Source: an uncultured Parabacteroides sp. (GTDB lineage: Bacteria; Bacteroidota; Bacteroidia; Bacteroidales; Tannerellaceae). Taken from it: 31,831 nucleotides of DNA. The translations under genes were made by a program, and so were the position numbers. The DNA lies in assembly GCA_900552465.1 (NCBI GenBank), contig URZO01000048.1, positions 1 to 31,831 on the forward strand, in the 5' to 3' direction. Below the pieces are notes generated by a model. The model was not told the DNA's origin. It did no database searches and saw only the letters and a list, made by a program, of their open reading frames with translations. This document shows, piece after piece, positions 1-7,084 of the stretch; within the stretch, counting starts at the first letter, position 1; each line of letters opens with the position of its first letter.

Positions 1-119
1 ATTTGGTTAGAAGAAGAGAATCCTGAAGCCAGACCTCCGCCTTTTGAGTTCTGTATCAATACAATCAAGATCAATAGTATAGATGCGATCAGGATTAAGA
101 TAGAAATAAATACGTACAT
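1..119 (-). CDS. secG: SecG preprotein translocase subunit (partial)
   Basis: SecG is the small inner-membrane subunit of the SecYEG protein-export channel. Only the first 39 codons are inside the window; the gene runs off the left edge. The visible protein starts MYVFISILILIASILLI, a strongly hydrophobic first transmembrane helix. It is followed by the IQNSKGGGLASGF loop, which is the conserved SecG signature (VxxQxxKGGGLxxxF). The ATG lies 7 bp after the stop of the upstream TPR-like gene, so secG is the distal gene of an operon with the sigma-54-type activator, lptE and the TPR-like gene. I could read this gene only by translating the edge by eye, but the signature is clear. Confidence 0.9.
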   Translation of the reverse strand, partial: MYVFISILILIASILLILIVLIQNSKGGGLASGFSSSNQ

Positions 120-126
120 CTTTGTT

Positions 127-885
127 TTATTTTTTAGTGTTAATAATCAACTTTTCAAGAAATCTGATTTGGTCTGCAAAGTAAACATTTTTTTCTGGAT
201 ATTTCAAGTTTAAGTTTTTAATTATTTGCAATGCCTTCTCATATCGCTTCTGTTTTATGTAAATATGGGCCAAAGTCTCCGTAAAATAGGAGTCGTCCAG
301 CGATTTATGCTGTCCTTCTTCCAACTCGGCCAGATTTTCGGGAGCGCTGGCTTCCGGGGCTTCCGCGTCGAGGTTCAGTCCACTACCGGGCGGACGCTGT
401 TCTTCGTTGCGGATAAAAGAATCGATCAGGTCGTGATGCTGCAGGCGGGCTTCTTCTTTTTCCTCCGGCTGTTCGTTTTCTTTTGTCAGCGACCAATAAA
501 TATAATCGGACGAAACGGACGGCTGGAATAAGAGGGAAGCATCCGCTTTCGGTTCCTCCTCTTCGCGGTTGGACAGGAAAGCATCGATCAGGGAGAATGC
601 ATCTTCCCGGGCAGGAGTTTCCTCTTTCACCGGCTGGGATTGCAGACCATAGCGTTCCCCTTCTATCAGGGTAAACAGTTTCCTGCGGTCAGGAATAAAT
701 ATCGCCATTTTTTTGAGTTCAGCGCTGAAACGTATATCATTCAGGACAGCCAGATTCTTCAGGTAAAGCATCCGGGCTATCTGAAAATAAGGAAACTCGT
801 CCACGATCTGCTTTAACCGGGGAAGTGTTTCCTCTGTCAGCAGCGTGGTGTTGTCCATCAATTGATATAAATCAGCCGCCTTCAT
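127..885 (-). CDS. TPR-like protein between lptE and secG
   Basis: A 252-residue protein of unknown function with no signal peptide, so probably cytoplasmic. The N-terminal 80 residues look helical. The middle (about 85-200) is acidic and low in complexity, and carries two similar short motifs, LIDAFLSN and LIDSFIRN, spaced along the linker. The C-terminus (about 203-245, starting DDSYFTETLAHIYIKQKRYEKAL) is one clear tetratricopeptide repeat. It sits 2 bp after lptE and 7 bp before secG, so it is probably co-translated with envelope genes. A role in protein-protein contacts related to envelope biogenesis is inference from neighbours only. Confidence 0.8.
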   Translation of the reverse strand: MKAADLYQLMDNTTLLTEETLPRLKQIVDEFPYFQIARMLYLKNLAVLNDIRFSAELKKMAIFIPDRRKLFTLIEGERYGLQSQPVKEETPAREDAFSLIDAFLSNREEEEPKADASLLFQPSVSSDYIYWSLTKENEQPEEKEEARLQHHDLIDSFIRNEEQRPPGSGLNLDAEAPEASAPENLAELEEGQHKSLDDSYFTETLAHIYIKQKRYEKALQIIKNLNLKYPEKNVYFADQIRFLEKLIINTKK

Positions 886-887
886 CC

Positions 888-1400
888 TTACCAGTTAGCA
901 ACAGTTGCATTATAGATCTGGTCGACCAACTCATCCGTAATCTCTTCCGACAACTGATCCTGTACCTGTTGCAGCATCTGAGTCGCATCGAACTCACGAT
1001 AGGCTGAAAAAGTCTGCTCGAAGTCCTCGTCCGGATTCACCCGGTTGGCATAACGGACACGTACCGTAATGGTCAGCTTGGTCTGAGACGCATAGGCATC
1101 TTCCTTGACAGCCATAGGTGTCAAGTCGTAGCCTGTAATCTCACCTTCCAGATCCAGGTCACCATTGCTATTGACCAGCTGCAGGCGGGTCTGGCGGATA
1201 TAAATATCCTTCAGGGCTTCCGTGAACTTCTGCGAAAGGGGCGGATAAACCAGCGGGGCCTGGTTGGGAAAATCCTTGATGGTGATCGTCTTGACCTTCG
1301 TATAGTCGATAGAGGCACCATTAAACTTATAGGAGATCGAACAAGCCGTCACGATCAGCCCGATCAGACAGAAAAGCCATATCTTATTATTCTTCAACAT
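888..1400 (-). CDS. lptE: LptE-family LPS assembly lipoprotein
   Basis: LptE is the outer-membrane lipoprotein that plugs the LptD barrel and helps insert lipopolysaccharide into the outer leaflet. This 170-residue protein has a hydrophobic signal and a lipobox ending at Cys20 (IVTAC-S), so it should be lipidated. The mature part begins YKFNGASIDYTKVKTITIKDFPNQAPLVYP, typical of Bacteroidota LptE-like proteins. An LxGxI-type beta segment follows (DLDLEGEITGYDLTPMAV). It lies between the sigma-54-type activator (3-bp gap) and the TPR-like gene (2-bp gap). The family call is good; the function is transferred from distant homologues. Confidence 0.85.
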   Translation of the reverse strand: MLKNNKIWLFCLIGLIVTACSISYKFNGASIDYTKVKTITIKDFPNQAPLVYPPLSQKFTEALKDIYIRQTRLQLVNSNGDLDLEGEITGYDLTPMAVKEDAYASQTKLTITVRVRYANRVNPDEDFEQTFSAYREFDATQMLQQVQDQLSEEITDELVDQIYNATVANW

Positions 1401-1403
1401 CTT

Positions 1404-2600
1404 TTATTCCAGATTATATTCTTTAATTTTTCTGTACAAGGTACGTTCCGATATCTTCAGATCGGCAGCCGCATTCTTACGTCGGCCGTTGTGTTTCTCA
1501 AGCGCTTTACGGATCATCTCTTTCTCGACCTCCTCCAACGACAGCGTTTCTTCCTCTTCCACCGCTTCAGCCTCCTGAATGGAGGAAACAGGATGAACCG
1601 AATGAACGGTTTGGATCGGATGCGGGTAAGCCGCCGGTTCTTCGGGAACGTCGATCGGCATCTTCCCTCCCATTATATCATGCACCAGTTTTTTCAGGTC
1701 GTTGACATCCTTCTTCATATCAAACAACACCTGGTACAAGATTTCCCGCTCGCTGTTAAAGATTTTCTGCTCCGGGTCTTGCTTGACCAGGACCGGATAT
1801 TTCTCCATATTCAGATCCGGCAGATAGAGACGGAGCACGGGAGCTGTGATATCCCGGTTCTCCTCGATCACAGAGATACGTTCGGTGATATTCTTCAATT
1901 CTCTGACATTGCCCGGCCAGCGGTACGACAGCATCAGCTGGCGTGCTTCCTCATCCAAACGGATCGGCGGCATACGGTATTTCTCAGCACAATCGCCGGC
2001 AAACTTTCGAAACAACAAGATAATATCTTCCCCCCGCTCGCGCAAAGGAGGAACCTGGATAGGCACCGTACTCAGACGATAGAACAAGTCCTCACGGAAC
2101 TTGCCTTCCGCAACGGCCTGCATCAGATTGACATTAGTAGCCGCTACGATCCGGACATTTGTTTTCTGCACTTTGGAAGAACCAACACGGATAAACTCGC
2201 CCGTTTCCAGCACACGCAGCAGGCGTGCTTGCGTGGGGGTCGGCAACTCGCCTACCTCATCCAGGAAAATAGTTCCGCCGTCCGCCACCTCGAAATAGCC
2301 TTTACGGTCGGACAAAGCCCCTGTAAAAGAGCCTTTTTCATGCCCGAACAATTCGGAATCGATCGTTCCTTCGGGGATTGCGCCACAGTTCACGGCTATA
2401 TATTGCCCATGCTTACGCGGACTGTTCTGATGTATTATCTGAGGAAAAGTTTCTTTACCGACACCGCTCTCTCCGGTAATCAGCACAGACAAATCCGTGG
2501 GAGCGACTTGTAAGGCAACATCGATAGCACGGTTCAACGCGGCATTATTGCCGATAATCCCAAAACGCTGCTTTATCTGTTGCACGTCAACCTTTATCAT
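1404..2600 (-). CDS. Sigma-54-interacting transcriptional activator
   Basis: A bacterial enhancer-binding protein (398 aa) that would remodel sigma-54 RNA polymerase using ATP. The AAA+ domain fills residues 10-240. It contains Walker A GESGVGKE (43-50), the sigma-54-contacting loop as GSFTGA (90-95, Ser in place of the usual Ala at the second position), Walker B GGTIFLDE (108-115) and the arginine-rich sensor segment FREDLFYRLS. The last 45 residues are a Fis-type helix-turn-helix (LEEVEKEMIRKALEKHNG through ISERTLYRKIKEYNLE). There is no receiver or other sensory domain at the N-terminus, so activity must be controlled by another protein or by abundance. It is the first gene of an operon with lptE and secG. 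Its targets cannot be read from this window. Confidence 0.93.
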   Translation of the reverse strand: MIKVDVQQIKQRFGIIGNNAALNRAIDVALQVAPTDLSVLITGESGVGKETFPQIIHQNSPRKHGQYIAVNCGAIPEGTIDSELFGHEKGSFTGALSDRKGYFEVADGGTIFLDEVGELPTPTQARLLRVLETGEFIRVGSSKVQKTNVRIVAATNVNLMQAVAEGKFREDLFYRLSTVPIQVPPLRERGEDIILLFRKFAGDCAEKYRMPPIRLDEEARQLMLSYRWPGNVRELKNITERISVIEENRDITAPVLRLYLPDLNMEKYPVLVKQDPEQKIFNSEREILYQVLFDMKKDVNDLKKLVHDIMGGKMPIDVPEEPAAYPHPIQTVHSVHPVSSIQEAEAVEEEETLSLEEVEKEMIRKALEKHNGRRKNAAADLKISERTLYRKIKEYNLE

Positions 2601-2634
2601 ATCTTCTATCTGTAATTATTTCAGTTTAGTCTGC

Positions 2635-2666
2635 CAAAATTACAAATCTTAATCCAATTTACCGAA
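2635..2666 (-). promoter_or_regulatory. Predicted promoter of the activator-lptE-secG operon
   Basis: On the minus strand there is an exact Bacteroidota -7 element, TAATTTTG (2642-2635), 20 bp downstream of TTCG (2666-2663), a 3-of-4 match to the -33 element TTTG. Transcription would start near 2628, about 28 bp before the ATG of the activator gene. The 93-bp gap before the preceding gene fits a new transcription unit. Confidence 0.6.
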
Positions 2667-2693
2667 TCTGCAGGTGGTTTCTGTGCCGCTTTG

Positions 2694-3521
2694 TTATTTT
2701 TTAGCACCATACGTCCGCTGATACAAGAATTCAGCCAGGTCTTTATCATCAGCGATCGCCCCGATTTCTTCCGGAGTAACAGGCTCGCCGATATAGACGT
2801 CGACCGTACGTCCGCGTTTATTGAACGCTTCGGTCGGTATGCGCAGCGTACGGATACGCCAGTCGATACGTCCCAACCAATAGAAAAAGCGGGAATTCAG
2901 GAAATCGAAATAAACAGGATAGACAGGCACTTTGGACTTACGGATCAGGCGGATCACGCTATGTGTCCAGGGTAAATCCTGTATCCTCTTTGTCTTCTTA
3001 TTATACATCGAAATACCGCCCGCCGGGAAAAAGCCCATCGGATGGCCCTCTTTCAGTTGTTGCAGGGAGAGGCGGACTCCGTTTATATTCTTGGGATTGG
3101 CTCCTTGGTTATTGGAGTCGGGGGTGACAGAGACGAAATTATCTCCCATCGCGCTGATCTTGGTCAGTACTCCGTTGACCATCACTTTAAAATCGGGACG
3201 ACGCGAAGCAAATATATCGATCAGCATAATGCCGTCTATCGACCCGATCGGATGGTTGGAGACGGTAGCAAATGCGCCTTCCGGCAAGTGGTCCAACACT
3301 TCGGCATTATGCAACCTGTATTTAATATCAATCAACGGATCATTCAGCAAAGCCGTTGTAAAAGCAGCTCCCCGCAGGTGGCAACTGTTAGCGTGTGCCT
3401 GGTTTACCTTTTCAATGTTTAACCATTTGATCAGCGCATTTCCGAGAAACGTACCGAAACGACTTTTGAAGAACGGGGCAACCTGCTGTAAATCATGGAT
3501 GTCTACGACGCTCTTTTTCAT
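2694..3521 (-). CDS. Lysophospholipid acyltransferase-like protein
   Basis: A 275-residue acyltransferase of the PlsC/OlsA/hemolysin-like group, expected to transfer an acyl chain to a lysolipid at the inner membrane. The catalytic block is NHPIGSIDG (89-97). His90 and Asp96 are separated by five residues, not the usual four, as seen in the hemolysin-like branch. A substrate-binding block FFPAGGIS lies at 164-171. There is no long membrane segment, so it is probably peripheral. It is the last gene of a tightly packed operon (6-bp gap) with a CDP-alcohol phosphotransferase, an SDR and a cytidylyltransferase, which suggests it finishes or remodels the same lipid. A relative of the GlsA/OlsA O-acyltransferases of amino-acyl lipids is an alternative. 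Confidence 0.85.
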   Translation of the reverse strand: MKKSVVDIHDLQQVAPFFKSRFGTFLGNALIKWLNIEKVNQAHANSCHLRGAAFTTALLNDPLIDIKYRLHNAEVLDHLPEGAFATVSNHPIGSIDGIMLIDIFASRRPDFKVMVNGVLTKISAMGDNFVSVTPDSNNQGANPKNINGVRLSLQQLKEGHPMGFFPAGGISMYNKKTKRIQDLPWTHSVIRLIRKSKVPVYPVYFDFLNSRFFYWLGRIDWRIRTLRIPTEAFNKRGRTVDVYIGEPVTPEEIGAIADDKDLAEFLYQRTYGAKK

Positions 3522-3527
3522 AAGTTA

Positions 3528-4415
3528 TTATTTATAGAATGTTGCACACATCTTTTCGTGCTTCCTCATGGCAAGCAGCAAGACGATGTTCAACACGATT
3601 ATCTCATAGAGGAAATAAAACCAAACTTCACCGACCAGCACGACGATAAACATCACGATCGTACGTCCATTAAAAGTCAGCAGGTCTATCATACGCATCA
3701 ATTCCTTGCTCTGCTTACGGAACCTGACACGGATATCCTCCGGTATATCATCTCCATAGCGGGCATGCAGGCTACGGAGCATTCCCTGCAAAGAAGGGGT
3801 TGCCTTCACCTGTAGAAGCGTATAGCCGCGATACAGGAAATAAAAGAATTTGTTGATGCCGTATTTCATCTCCTTATGGCGGGCACGCACCTGCTCCAGC
3901 GTCTGGAACTCCGCCCCTTTATCCTTACTGATGAAATACAGATGAAGTGTCTTGTAATAGTCTGTAATATTAGCCTGTACCAAGTGCGACAAACCTGAAA
4001 GGACAGCCAAGGCAAAGAACCAGTCCGTCCCGTAATCGTGAGACAGGCGAAGCGCAAAAGCGACATAAATACAAGCAAACCAAATATCTCCGGCAAAGCC
4101 ATCCAGGATACGGCCGATAGCCGATTTGATGCCGGTCAACCGGGCCAACTGCCCGTCCACGCAATCCAGGATATTCGCAAGCACCAGCAACAGGATGCCG
4201 CATATGTTATAAATCAAATCATCATGATAGAAAAAGAAACCGACTGCCGCCCCTACAAAAATAGACACCACAGTCACCATATTAGGAGTAATACCTGTAC
4301 CTTTCAGCATACGGGCGATGCGGAAACCGATAGGACGATAAAAAATCCGGTCAATCTTATTCTCTGTTTCTATCGACTTCAACGAAGCCTCGTATTCCTT
4401 ATCCAAATCGCTCAT
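3528..4415 (-). CDS. CDP-alcohol phosphatidyltransferase-family protein
   Basis: An integral membrane enzyme (295 aa) of the family that joins a CDP-activated alcohol or diacylglycerol to an alcohol acceptor with release of CMP. The signature is at 84-110: Asp84, Asp87-Gly88, Ala91-Arg92, then after eight residues Gly101 and Asp105. The fourth aspartate should be at 109, but that position is Gly and the Asp is at 110. Hydrophobic segments lie around 45-62, 68-83, 111-145 and 250-285. A long charged region (about 150-245) separates the catalytic half from the last membrane segments and is larger than in PgsA-type enzymes. The substrate is not evident. The adjacent cytidylyltransferase suggests it uses a CDP-alcohol made by that enzyme. 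Confidence 0.88.
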   Translation of the reverse strand: MSDLDKEYEASLKSIETENKIDRIFYRPIGFRIARMLKGTGITPNMVTVVSIFVGAAVGFFFYHDDLIYNICGILLLVLANILDCVDGQLARLTGIKSAIGRILDGFAGDIWFACIYVAFALRLSHDYGTDWFFALAVLSGLSHLVQANITDYYKTLHLYFISKDKGAEFQTLEQVRARHKEMKYGINKFFYFLYRGYTLLQVKATPSLQGMLRSLHARYGDDIPEDIRVRFRKQSKELMRMIDLLTFNGRTIVMFIVVLVGEVWFYFLYEIIVLNIVLLLAMRKHEKMCATFYK

Positions 4416-4422
4416 TTATCTT

Positions 4423-5157
4423 TTATTTATACGAATAACCGCCGTCTGCAACGACCACTTCGCCATTAAAATAACTATTTTCTATTAACATCTTATAGAC
4501 CTCCGCCAACTCTTCCGGATCACAGAAACGCCTCAACGAAACTTTGTTCTCGATGTTACGGCGTATCTCGGCAGGCTTTGTTTTCTGCCATTCGGTATCG
4601 ACGAAACCGGGTGCCACAGCGTTCACACGCAGTTCATACGGCACGAGGAATTTCACCATATTCTTCACCAGCGAATGCACGGCGCTCTTCGTCACGCCAT
4701 AGGCCAATGAAACCGAATGGGGCTGAATCCCCATCAGCGAACCGGTGAAAACAATGCTTCCCCCTTTACTTATACGATTAACGATTCGCTGCAACAGGAA
4801 AACCGGGAAATGCACATTGGCAAAGAACACCCGCTCCCACTCTGCCATATCCAGCTCTTCAAACGGGTCCCGGCAGGTCAGACCGGCATTAAAAACAACA
4901 GCTTCCAACCGTATGTCGCGGTCATCCAAGTATTGTTCTATCTTGTCAATCGTATTTTTATCGGAAATATCAGCCTGAAGCGAATCGACCTCCACACCAA
5001 ACTGTTGCTGCAACCCGTTTACGGTACGGATAGCCTCGCCTTCATCCGAAGCGTATGTAAGGAGCAGATTATGCCCGGCTTTTGCCAGGCAAGAGGCAAC
5101 CGCTTTACCGATCCCTTTTGTCCCCCCTGTTATCAATATAAACTCTCCCATCTGCAA
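4423..5157 (-). CDS. SDR-family oxidoreductase (FabG-like)
   Basis: A short-chain dehydrogenase/reductase of 244 residues. It has the nucleotide-binding TGGTKGIG near the N-terminus, NAG in the middle (VVFNAGLT), the catalytic Ser in FTGSLMG, and the YGVTK catalytic Tyr/Lys pair followed by VNAVAPGFVDT. The fold and length match 3-oxoacyl-ACP reductase, but FabG annotation in this family is unreliable. There is no acyl carrier protein or ketosynthase nearby. The partners are a cytidylyltransferase (3-bp gap upstream) and a CDP-alcohol phosphotransferase (7-bp gap downstream). I therefore favour reduction of a carbonyl precursor of a lipid headgroup, though this is inference. Translation may start at Met1 or Met3. 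Confidence 0.88.
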   Translation of the reverse strand: MQMGEFILITGGTKGIGKAVASCLAKAGHNLLLTYASDEGEAIRTVNGLQQQFGVEVDSLQADISDKNTIDKIEQYLDDRDIRLEAVVFNAGLTCRDPFEELDMAEWERVFFANVHFPVFLLQRIVNRISKGGSIVFTGSLMGIQPHSVSLAYGVTKSAVHSLVKNMVKFLVPYELRVNAVAPGFVDTEWQKTKPAEIRRNIENKVSLRRFCDPEELAEVYKMLIENSYFNGEVVVADGGYSYK

Positions 5158-5160
5158 CCC

Positions 5161-5631
5161 TCACTCTTTTTCGCCGAAACCTTTCACGGATTCAGGCTTG
5201 GACTGACGCTGAGACTTCAAATTCGCTTCATAAGAATCGTGAATCGTTTTCTTCAGGTTCGAAGAAGAAACGCCTGTGCCGTAAGGAAAGTAAAACACCT
5301 GTACGCCCAAGTCTTTCAAATAATCGTATTTACCGTACCAGTCGTCTCCCACGACAAAAGCATCGATATTCAGCTTTTTAACTATTTCAGAATGGTCCAG
5401 TGTATGTTGCGGAATCACAATATCCGGAGTTTTCAATGCTTCGATAATCTGCAGGCGTTCGGTAAAAGGGATAATCGGTTTCGCTTTATAAGATGAGACC
5501 AACTCGTCCGTACTTACACCTACGATCAATATATCCGCAATACTGCGGGCATAATTTATCATCCGGAGATGGTTATAATGGAACATGTCGAATGTTCCAG
5601 ATGTATATACAATTGTTTTATCCTTAAACAT
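5161..5631 (-). CDS. TagD/phosphoethanolamine-type cytidylyltransferase
   Basis: A 156-residue nucleotidyltransferase of the glycerol-3-phosphate / phosphoethanolamine cytidylyltransferase family, predicted to make a CDP-alcohol from CTP and a phosphoalcohol. I chose the ATG at 5631 because it gives the expected N-terminus (MFKDKTIVYTSGTFDMFHYNH) and follows the promoter; the longer frame starts at TTG. Visible motifs are GTFDMFH (12-18), the HxGH block as HYNH (18-21, Asn for Gly), PFTERLQIIEAL, and GDDWYGKYDYLKDLG. The C-terminal signature usually written RTxGISTT reads YGTGVSSSNLK, without the arginine. The family is clear. The substrate (glycerol-3-P, ethanolamine-P or another) is open, and the changed motifs make it more so. 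It is the first gene of the four-gene operon. Confidence 0.88.
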   Translation of the reverse strand: MFKDKTIVYTSGTFDMFHYNHLRMINYARSIADILIVGVSTDELVSSYKAKPIIPFTERLQIIEALKTPDIVIPQHTLDHSEIVKKLNIDAFVVGDDWYGKYDYLKDLGVQVFYFPYGTGVSSSNLKKTIHDSYEANLKSQRQSKPESVKGFGEKE

Positions 5632-5655
5632 ACTACTTATATTCTTTTGAAACCG

Positions 5656-5683
5656 CAAACTTACGCAAACTTTTCCTATCAAA
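5656..5683 (-). promoter_or_regulatory. Predicted promoter of the lipid headgroup operon
   Basis: Minus-strand TAAGTTTG (5663-5656) is an exact TAnnTTTG -7 element. A TTTG (5683-5680) lies 16 bp upstream, at the end of a run of ten T residues. The spacing is slightly shorter than the usual 17-23 bp. Transcription from here would begin about 18 bp before the cytidylyltransferase ATG at 5631, and the match supports that start. Confidence 0.55.
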
Positions 5684-5802
5684 AAAAAAATGACGGGAAA
5701 AAGGGACAGATATTACACATTACGCAACCTTTTATAAAGAACGACACCCAAGGCAAAGTGAACTTACTGCATGTACCAAATCTGGGATTATAGTCATCAG
5801 TA

Positions 5803-5840
5803 TGGTTTTGGCAAATCATAGTAATGATCGGCTAAAACCA
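5803..5840. repeat. Two-part hairpin in a 336-bp intergenic region
   Basis: Intergenic region 5632-5967 has no credible gene. Besides a promoter and a terminator it contains this inverted repeat. The outer arms are TGGTTTTGGC (5803-5812) and GCTAAAACCA (5831-5840), with one G:T pair. They enclose a second perfect stem, ATCAT (5815-5819) and ATGAT (5824-5828), around a four-base loop. No T-run follows on either strand, so it does not look like a terminator. It could be a protein-binding dyad, part of a small RNA or a remnant repeat. Confidence 0.5.
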
Positions 5841-5905
5841 CTACTATAAGACCAAAAACAGACAGGGATTACGGGGATATATTTAAGGCCAGCTTCATCA
5901 CGCAT

Positions 5906-5940
5906 AAAAAGAGGCTGCCTACCACTTGTAAACAGCCTCC
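5906..5940 (-). terminator. Rho-independent terminator after pdxA
   Basis: On the minus strand GAGGCTG (5939-5933) pairs with CAGCCTC (5917-5911) around a 15-base loop and is followed at once by TTTTT (5910-5906). It begins 28 bp after the pdxA stop codon, so it would end the DUF4837-pdxA transcript and separate it from the downstream operon. Confidence 0.85.
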
Positions 5941-5967
5941 TTAAGAGTAAATTCTATAACATCAGGT

Positions 5968-7068
5968 TTAGACCTCTTCTTCTTTCGTCAAGTCGAGTTT
6001 TTCGTTGTCGCCTCCCTTATCGAAATATTGTTTGCGTAACGGGTTAGCGGTTGCTTCCCGGTAGTTCAGGCGATTGCGGTAAATATCCAGGGCTGCGTAT
6101 AAAGCCTGGCGAAAAGACTCTTCGGAAGCTATATTCTGGCCAGCTATATCGTAGGCCGTACCATGAGCCGGAGAAGTACGCACAATCGACAGACCAGCCG
6201 TATAGTTAACGCCGTCATCCATCGCCAGCGTCTTAAACGGAGCCAGTCCCTGGTCATGATACATAGCCAGAACACCGTCGAACTTCTCGTACATCTGCGA
6301 ACCGAAGAAACCGTCGGCTGCATACGGTCCAAAAGACATCACGCCTCTCTTTTCAGCTTCCTGTATTGCAGGGATAATGATTTCTTCTTCTTCCTTCCCC
6401 AGCAATCCGGCATCGCCGGCATGCGGATTCAAGGCAAGAACAGCTATGCGGGGACGCACAATCCCGAAATCCTGTTTAAGCGATTGATTAAAGATACGCA
6501 ATTTCGACACAATGTCTTCCACAGATATTTTCGATGCTACCTGAGCCAGAGGGATATGCCCCGTCACCAGTGCAACACGGAGGCTGTCTTTCATCAGAAT
6601 CATCAAGGCTTTCTTTCCTAAACCGCCGAAACACTGTTCCAGATATTCCGTATGTCCGGGGAAATGAAATTGTTCATTTTGTATGTTGTGCTTATTTATA
6701 GGAGCTGTCACCAGGACATCTACGACACCGCGTTTCAGATCGGTTACAGCGGCCTCTAATGCTATATAAGCAGCTTCACCGGCAACAGATGTAGACTGAC
6801 ACAATTCGACTTTTGTCTCATCATCTACACAGTTGATAATATTCACCCGGTTTGCTCCGGCATCTTCAGCCTGTGCAATGGTACTCAAATTCACAGCAGG
6901 CAGTTCCAGAGCCTTCCGGTGATAAGCAGCGATCTTCGATGAACCGTAAATTACCGGCGTACAAAGTTCGGCTATACGGGTATCCGATAAAGTTTTAAGT
7001 ATCACCTCGTACCCGATACCGTTTATATCTCCGTGGGTAATGCCCACCTTAATCAATCGTTCTTCCAT
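5968..7068 (-). CDS. pdxA: 4-hydroxythreonine-4-phosphate dehydrogenase PdxA
   Basis: PdxA oxidises 4-phosphohydroxy-L-threonine in the DXP-dependent pathway to pyridoxal 5'-phosphate (vitamin B6). The 366-residue protein has the family start VGITHGDINGIGYEV and the substrate-binding PGHTEYL (His139). Three metal ligands lie at His171 (TGHIPL), His216 (LNPHAGD) and His271 (MYHDQGLAPFK). The spacings of 45 and 55 residues between these three are those of the Escherichia coli enzyme. TSPAHGTAYDIAG follows. The gene lies 16 bp after the DUF4837 lipoprotein gene and is probably co-transcribed with it. A terminator follows. It is a full-length and normal member. Confidence 0.97.
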   Translation of the reverse strand: MEERLIKVGITHGDINGIGYEVILKTLSDTRIAELCTPVIYGSSKIAAYHRKALELPAVNLSTIAQAEDAGANRVNIINCVDDETKVELCQSTSVAGEAAYIALEAAVTDLKRGVVDVLVTAPINKHNIQNEQFHFPGHTEYLEQCFGGLGKKALMILMKDSLRVALVTGHIPLAQVASKISVEDIVSKLRIFNQSLKQDFGIVRPRIAVLALNPHAGDAGLLGKEEEEIIIPAIQEAEKRGVMSFGPYAADGFFGSQMYEKFDGVLAMYHDQGLAPFKTLAMDDGVNYTAGLSIVRTSPAHGTAYDIAGQNIASEESFRQALYAALDIYRNRLNYREATANPLRKQYFDKGGDNEKLDLTKEEEV

Positions 7069-7084
7069 TTATTATGTATGTTTG

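Noticed and set aside
1491..2513. 340-codon open frame on the plus strand opposite the sigma-54-type activator
   Set aside because: The opposite strand encodes a complete AAA+ enhancer-binding protein with all motifs. The plus-strand product has no recognisable domain and unusual composition.
2601..2693. Sigma-54 (-24/-12) promoter before the activator gene
   Set aside because: No TGGCAC-N5-TTGC-like pair at correct spacing was found. An exact TAnnTTTG element explains the region better.
5569..5793. Small plus-strand gene upstream of the cytidylyltransferase operon
   Set aside because: The 74-codon frame crosses the predicted promoter and the T-run, has no signal or domain, and overlaps the cytidylyltransferase start in antisense.
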